Of a DNA stretch of 7,668 nucleotides, positions 5,278 through 7,668 are shown piece after piece. A model generated the notes under the pieces. It did not search any database. It worked only from the letters and a program-made list of their open reading frames with translations, and was not told the origin of the DNA. Position 1 is the first letter of the stretch; every line of letters begins with the position of its first letter. The translations under genes and the position numbers were made by a program. The stretch is from Clostridia bacterium (GTDB taxonomy: Bacteria; Bacillota; Clostridia; TANB77; CAG-508), in the NCBI GenBank assembly GCA_022791735.1, contig JAAVZQ010000027.1, forward strand, positions 1 to 7,668. The letters are read 5' to 3'.

Positions 5278-5625
5278 TTACTCATCTTCAGTAGTATCAT
5301 CATCTTTTTCAGGAAAGTCTTTCTCCAGAATATAGACTATGCCATATTCACCATAGTCTGCGGTTTTGCGATTATATATACTGGGATCAGAAGATCCAAG
5401 ATTGAAAGATACACATTGGGAAAACGGGCACATCATCGTTACTTTCCAGCCTTTAGCAAGCAGCTCATCTACTCCATTTTCCTCTTGCAGTACCTCTCTT
5501 TCTAAGGATCCTTCATATCCATTTGCCCTCTGACTATTATATGCCATCTGTCTTTCATAGTTTCTTTGTGTAATTTCCTGGACACTGGGTCGGCCATACT
5601 CTACTACTCTCCGATGCATTATCAT
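5278..5625 (-). CDS. Small protein of unknown function, atypical composition
   Basis: 115 aa; I do not recognise the family with confidence. The ATG at 5623-5625 is chosen because GGAGG lies 8 nt upstream; the ATG at 5640 overlaps that site. The N-terminal 50 residues are polar (QEITQRNYERQMAYNSQ). Then VDELLAKGWKVTMMCPFSQC (about 52-71) and YGIVYILEKDF (94-104) recall small proteins with an N-x-L-x-x-GW...Y.L.K pattern such as DUF4177, which is only a resemblance. The C terminus is very acidic (EKDDDTTEDE). No signal peptide or membrane helix. One 60-base row of this gene has 25 G/C against 16 in a glyQS row, and its codon choice (CAG, CCC, GTC, CGG) differs from its neighbours, suggesting transfer. 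Codon 5 is CGG in frame; skipping its C would stop translation two codons later. It has its own consensus promoter. Confidence 0.7.
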   Translation of the reverse strand: MIMHRRVVEYGRPSVQEITQRNYERQMAYNSQRANGYEGSLEREVLQEENGVDELLAKGWKVTMMCPFSQCVSFNLGSSDPSIYNRKTADYGEYGIVYILEKDFPEKDDDTTEDE

Positions 5626-5666
5626 TTGTTTTACCTCCATTAAAATAATATAGGTATTGCTGCTTT

Positions 5667-5679
5667 ATGCATTTTGCAT
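5667..5679. promoter_or_regulatory. Short palindrome downstream of the -10 box
   Basis: ATGCA-TTT-TGCAT, a perfect inverted repeat starting about 9 nt downstream of the -10 of the consensus promoter at 5688-5716. Its position would suit a repressor operator for the small unrecognised gene. It is short, so chance is possible. Confidence 0.3.
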
Positions 5680-5687
5680 ATAAAAAT

Positions 5688-5716
5688 ATTATATCTCTAT
5701 TTACATAAAATGTCAA
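5688..5716 (-). promoter_or_regulatory. Full-consensus sigma-A promoter of the small unknown gene
   Basis: TTGACA (complement of 5711-5716), a 17-nt spacer and TATAAT (complement of 5688-5693), a perfect match to consensus at both boxes. The -35 box directly abuts the glyQS stop codon (5717-5719), so no glyQS terminator fits before it. Predicted leader is about 55 nt. Confidence 0.85.
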
Positions 5717-7099
5717 CTAAAATTCTATTCTCTCTTCAATCCATTTATCCAAATCATCTATTTTTACTCTTACTTGTTCCATTGTATCTCTATCTCTTAC
5801 TGTTACTGTTCCATCTGTTTCTGTGTCAAAATCTACTGTGATACAATATGGTGTTCCGATTTCATCTTCTCTTCTATATCTCTTTCCAATGCTTCCAGCT
5901 TCATCATAGTCGCACATAAATTTCTTAGATAACATCTTATATACTTCTTGTGCTTTTGGAGATAATTTCTTTGATAATGGAAGCACAGCTGCTTTATATG
6001 GTGCAAGATATGGATGCAATTTTAGCACTGTTCTTGTATCTCCTTCTCCTATTTCTTCCTCTTCATAACTGTTGCAAAGGAATGCTAATGCAACTCTATC
6101 ACATCCAAGTGATGGTTCGATACAATATGGTACATATTTTTCTCCAGTTGCTTCTTCTAGGTATGATAACTCTTGTTTTGAATGTTCTATATGTTGTTTT
6201 AAATCAAAATCTGTTCTATCTGCTATTCCCCAAAGTTCTCCCCAACCAAATGGAAAAGCAAATTCTATATCTGTTGTTGCATTGCTATAATGGCTTAATT
6301 CAGCTTGTTCGTGGTCTCTTAGTCTTATATTTCCTTCTTTCATACCTAGTGAAAGAAGCCAGTTTTTGCAAAATTCTTTCCAATATGCATGCCATTCTAA
6401 ATCTGTACCTGGTTTGCAGAAAAATTCTACTTCCATTTGCTCAAACTCTCTTGTTCTAAATGTAAAGTTACCTGGTGTAATTTCATTTCTAAATGCTTTT
6501 CCTATTTGTGCAATTCCAAATGGTATCTTTTTTCTAGATGTTCTAAGTACATTTTTAAAGTTTACAAATATTCCTTGTGCTGTTTCTGGTCTTAGATATA
6601 TCTCAGATTTTGCGTCTTCTGTTACACCTTGGAAAGTTTTAAACATTAAATTAAATTTTCTAATTCCTGTAAAGTTTTCTTTGCCACAGTTAGGGCATGA
6701 AATATGATGTTCTTTCATATATTCTATCATTTTCTCGTCTGGCCAACCATCAACTATTTGTTCACATTTATTTTCATGCATCCATTCTTCTATAAGTTTA
6801 TCTGCTCTATGACGTGTTTTACATTCTTTGCAGTCAATAAGTGGATCACTAAAACCACCAACATGACCTGAGGCAACCCAAACTTGTGGGTTCATTAATA
6901 TTGCTGCATCTAGCCCCACATTGTATTCACTTTCTTGTATAAACTTTTTTCTCCAAGCACTTTTTATATTGTTTTTTAACTCTACTCCAAGTGGTCCGTA
7001 GTCCCAAGTATTTGCAAGTCCTCCATATATTTCAGAGCCTGCATATATGTATCCTCTTGCTTTGCATAGGTTAACCATTTTTTCCATTGTATCTAACAT
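5717..7099 (-). CDS. glyQS: Glycyl-tRNA synthetase, single-chain class II (alpha2 type)
   Basis: 460 aa, charging tRNA-Gly with glycine in the cytoplasm. The N-terminal region GYIYAGSEIYGGLANTWDYG (16-35) is typical. A zinc-ribbon-like insertion has CKEC (C90, C93) and CPNC (C135, C138). Class II motif 2 is IGKAFRNEITPG...FRTREFEQMEVEFF (about 199-227), motif 3 is EPSLGCDRVALAF (328-340). The C-terminal anticodon-binding domain starts near LHPYLAPYKAAVLPL (361-375) and runs through RYRREDEIGTPYCITVDF to the end. I chose the ATG at 7097-7099 because AAAGGAG lies 8 nt upstream; the frame extends 14 codons further without support. The leader has a hairpin (7160-7206) but no T-box sequence. The frame is intact and contains no in-frame CGG despite many arginines. 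Confidence 0.97.
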   Translation of the reverse strand: MLDTMEKMVNLCKARGYIYAGSEIYGGLANTWDYGPLGVELKNNIKSAWRKKFIQESEYNVGLDAAILMNPQVWVASGHVGGFSDPLIDCKECKTRHRADKLIEEWMHENKCEQIVDGWPDEKMIEYMKEHHISCPNCGKENFTGIRKFNLMFKTFQGVTEDAKSEIYLRPETAQGIFVNFKNVLRTSRKKIPFGIAQIGKAFRNEITPGNFTFRTREFEQMEVEFFCKPGTDLEWHAYWKEFCKNWLLSLGMKEGNIRLRDHEQAELSHYSNATTDIEFAFPFGWGELWGIADRTDFDLKQHIEHSKQELSYLEEATGEKYVPYCIEPSLGCDRVALAFLCNSYEEEEIGEGDTRTVLKLHPYLAPYKAAVLPLSKKLSPKAQEVYKMLSKKFMCDYDEAGSIGKRYRREDEIGTPYCITVDFDTETDGTVTVRDRDTMEQVRVKIDDLDKWIEERIEF

Positions 7100-7159
7100 A
7101 ATTTTCACTCCTTTATTTATAAAACGAATGAAAAGCAGCATCTTGCATCGTCAAACATC

Positions 7160-7206
7160 GATTAATTCGTCCTAGGCGTATATTAGTACGCCTACAGATA
7201 TTAATC
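7160..7206 (-). promoter_or_regulatory. GC-rich hairpin in the glyQS leader
   Basis: On the minus strand TAGGCGTA and TACGCCTA form an 8-bp stem with a 6-nt loop, enclosed after an internal loop by GATTAAT and ATTAATC. It lies about 60 nt before the glyQS start and about 35 nt past the stop of the upstream gene. No T run follows, and the T-box core sequence expected for glycine T-boxes is absent, so its role is open: leader element, 3' stabiliser or weak attenuator. Confidence 0.45.
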
Positions 7207-7242
7207 TCGTTTTCCCTGCAATATACTACTTTTGCTTCGTTG

Positions 7243-7668
7243 TTATTCTTTTACCTCTTTTAAGTAAATCATAGTTCCAAAAACACTAATCATATATATC
7301 AAAATTCCACCTGAAATTGTCCATTCATTTAATGGTAATCTTAAAATTGCTACTGCACTTGCATATACTGCTGGTATTCCAATAACCCCACATAGTGATG
7401 TTACAACTACTTTTGCTATTCCTTTTTTATAGAAAAGTATTATCATACATATTATTGATAATATAGCTGTTATAATAATTGGATTAATATATACTTTTAC
7501 TAAATCATACGCCTCTATTGCTGGTACGTCTATAACTTGTATAATCTCATGTATATGACTTTCTTCTATTTCTTCTTCATTTTTGAAAGTAGCATATTTT
7601 TCTTTTAATTTATTTTCTAAATTATCTACTTGCTCGTCTGATACATCTTTTACAGTTATCACTGCATC
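7243..7668 (-). CDS. C-terminal part of a membrane protein, possibly SecF/SecD-like; 5' end outside the window
   Basis: At least 141 residues; the frame remains open through the window edge (...DAVITVKDVSDEQVDNLENKLKE), so the start is not visible. The first GTG in the window (7660-7662) is not supported as a start. A soluble charged segment of about 55 residues is followed by three hydrophobic helices: around YINPIIITAILSIICMIILF, VVVTSLCGVIGIPAVYASAV and ISGGILIYMISVFGTMIYL, ending LKEVKE. The layout, an extracytoplasmic SDEQ..NLE..LKEKY-type segment leading into helices with ILRLPLNEW, is faintly like the C-terminal half of SecF/SecD translocase proteins, but no decisive motif is seen. It is upstream of glyQS by about 143 nt and may share its transcript. 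No CGG codons. Confidence 0.7.
   Translation of the reverse strand, partial: DAVITVKDVSDEQVDNLENKLKEKYATFKNEEEIEESHIHEIIQVIDVPAIEAYDLVKVYINPIIITAILSIICMIILFYKKGIAKVVVTSLCGVIGIPAVYASAVAILRLPLNEWTISGGILIYMISVFGTMIYLKEVKE

Noticed and set aside
7100..7242. Glycine T-box riboswitch before glyQS
   Set aside because: The T-box consensus and a terminator/antiterminator pair are not present in the gap.
1..7668. CRISPR arrays, tRNA or rRNA genes
   Set aside because: No regularly spaced repeats and no tRNA-like or rRNA-like sequence were found on either strand.

Overview
The window looks like a chromosomal segment of a low-GC Firmicute, probably an uncultured gut-type member of the Clostridia. It is strongly AT-rich, has GGAGG-type ribosome binding sites, carries the firmicute order rpsF-ssb-rpsR, uses single-chain glycyl-tRNA synthetase, and encodes a clostridial GITLVAL-type prepilin leader. 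All genes I can support lie on the minus strand, so transcription runs from high to low coordinates.

Layout from the right edge, in the direction of transcription: the C-terminal part of a membrane protein (7668-7243); a long leader with a GC-rich hairpin; glyQS (7099-5717); a small unrecognised gene of atypical composition behind a consensus promoter (5625-5278); a GGGACAG palindrome (5223-5262); murB (5127-4221), interrupted by a +1 frame change; the operon rpsF-ssb-rpsR (4085-2930) with its own promoter and terminator; a prepilin-type protein with a C-terminal FGE/C-type-lectin-like domain (2632-1362), interrupted by two +1 frame changes; an intergenic region with a terminator hairpin and a second GGGACAG element; and an Rpn-family PD-(D/E)XK nuclease gene (969-76) ending at a terminator.

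The most interesting signal concerns the frame changes. murB and the prepilin/FGE gene are broken at three places. In all three, the zero-frame codon at the break is CGG, and omitting its C (AAG-C-GGG, GGC-C-GGG, CCA-C-GGA) restores the family-typical protein with a glycine at that point. Across about 2,070 codons in nine genes I find only four in-frame CGG codons. Three are the break points. The fourth is codon 5 of the unrecognised, compositionally odd gene. Seven out-of-frame CGG trinucleotides inside genes cause no disruption. This suggests that CGG is not read as ordinary arginine here but acts as a +1 frameshift site. Assembly indels or real mutations remain alternatives, although murB is normally essential.

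The prepilin/FGE protein ends in a segment that looks like the variable region of a diversity-generating retroelement target, but no reverse transcriptase or template repeat is in the window. The remaining genes are ordinary housekeeping functions: translation (rpsF, rpsR, glyQS), ssDNA binding (ssb) and peptidoglycan precursor synthesis (murB).
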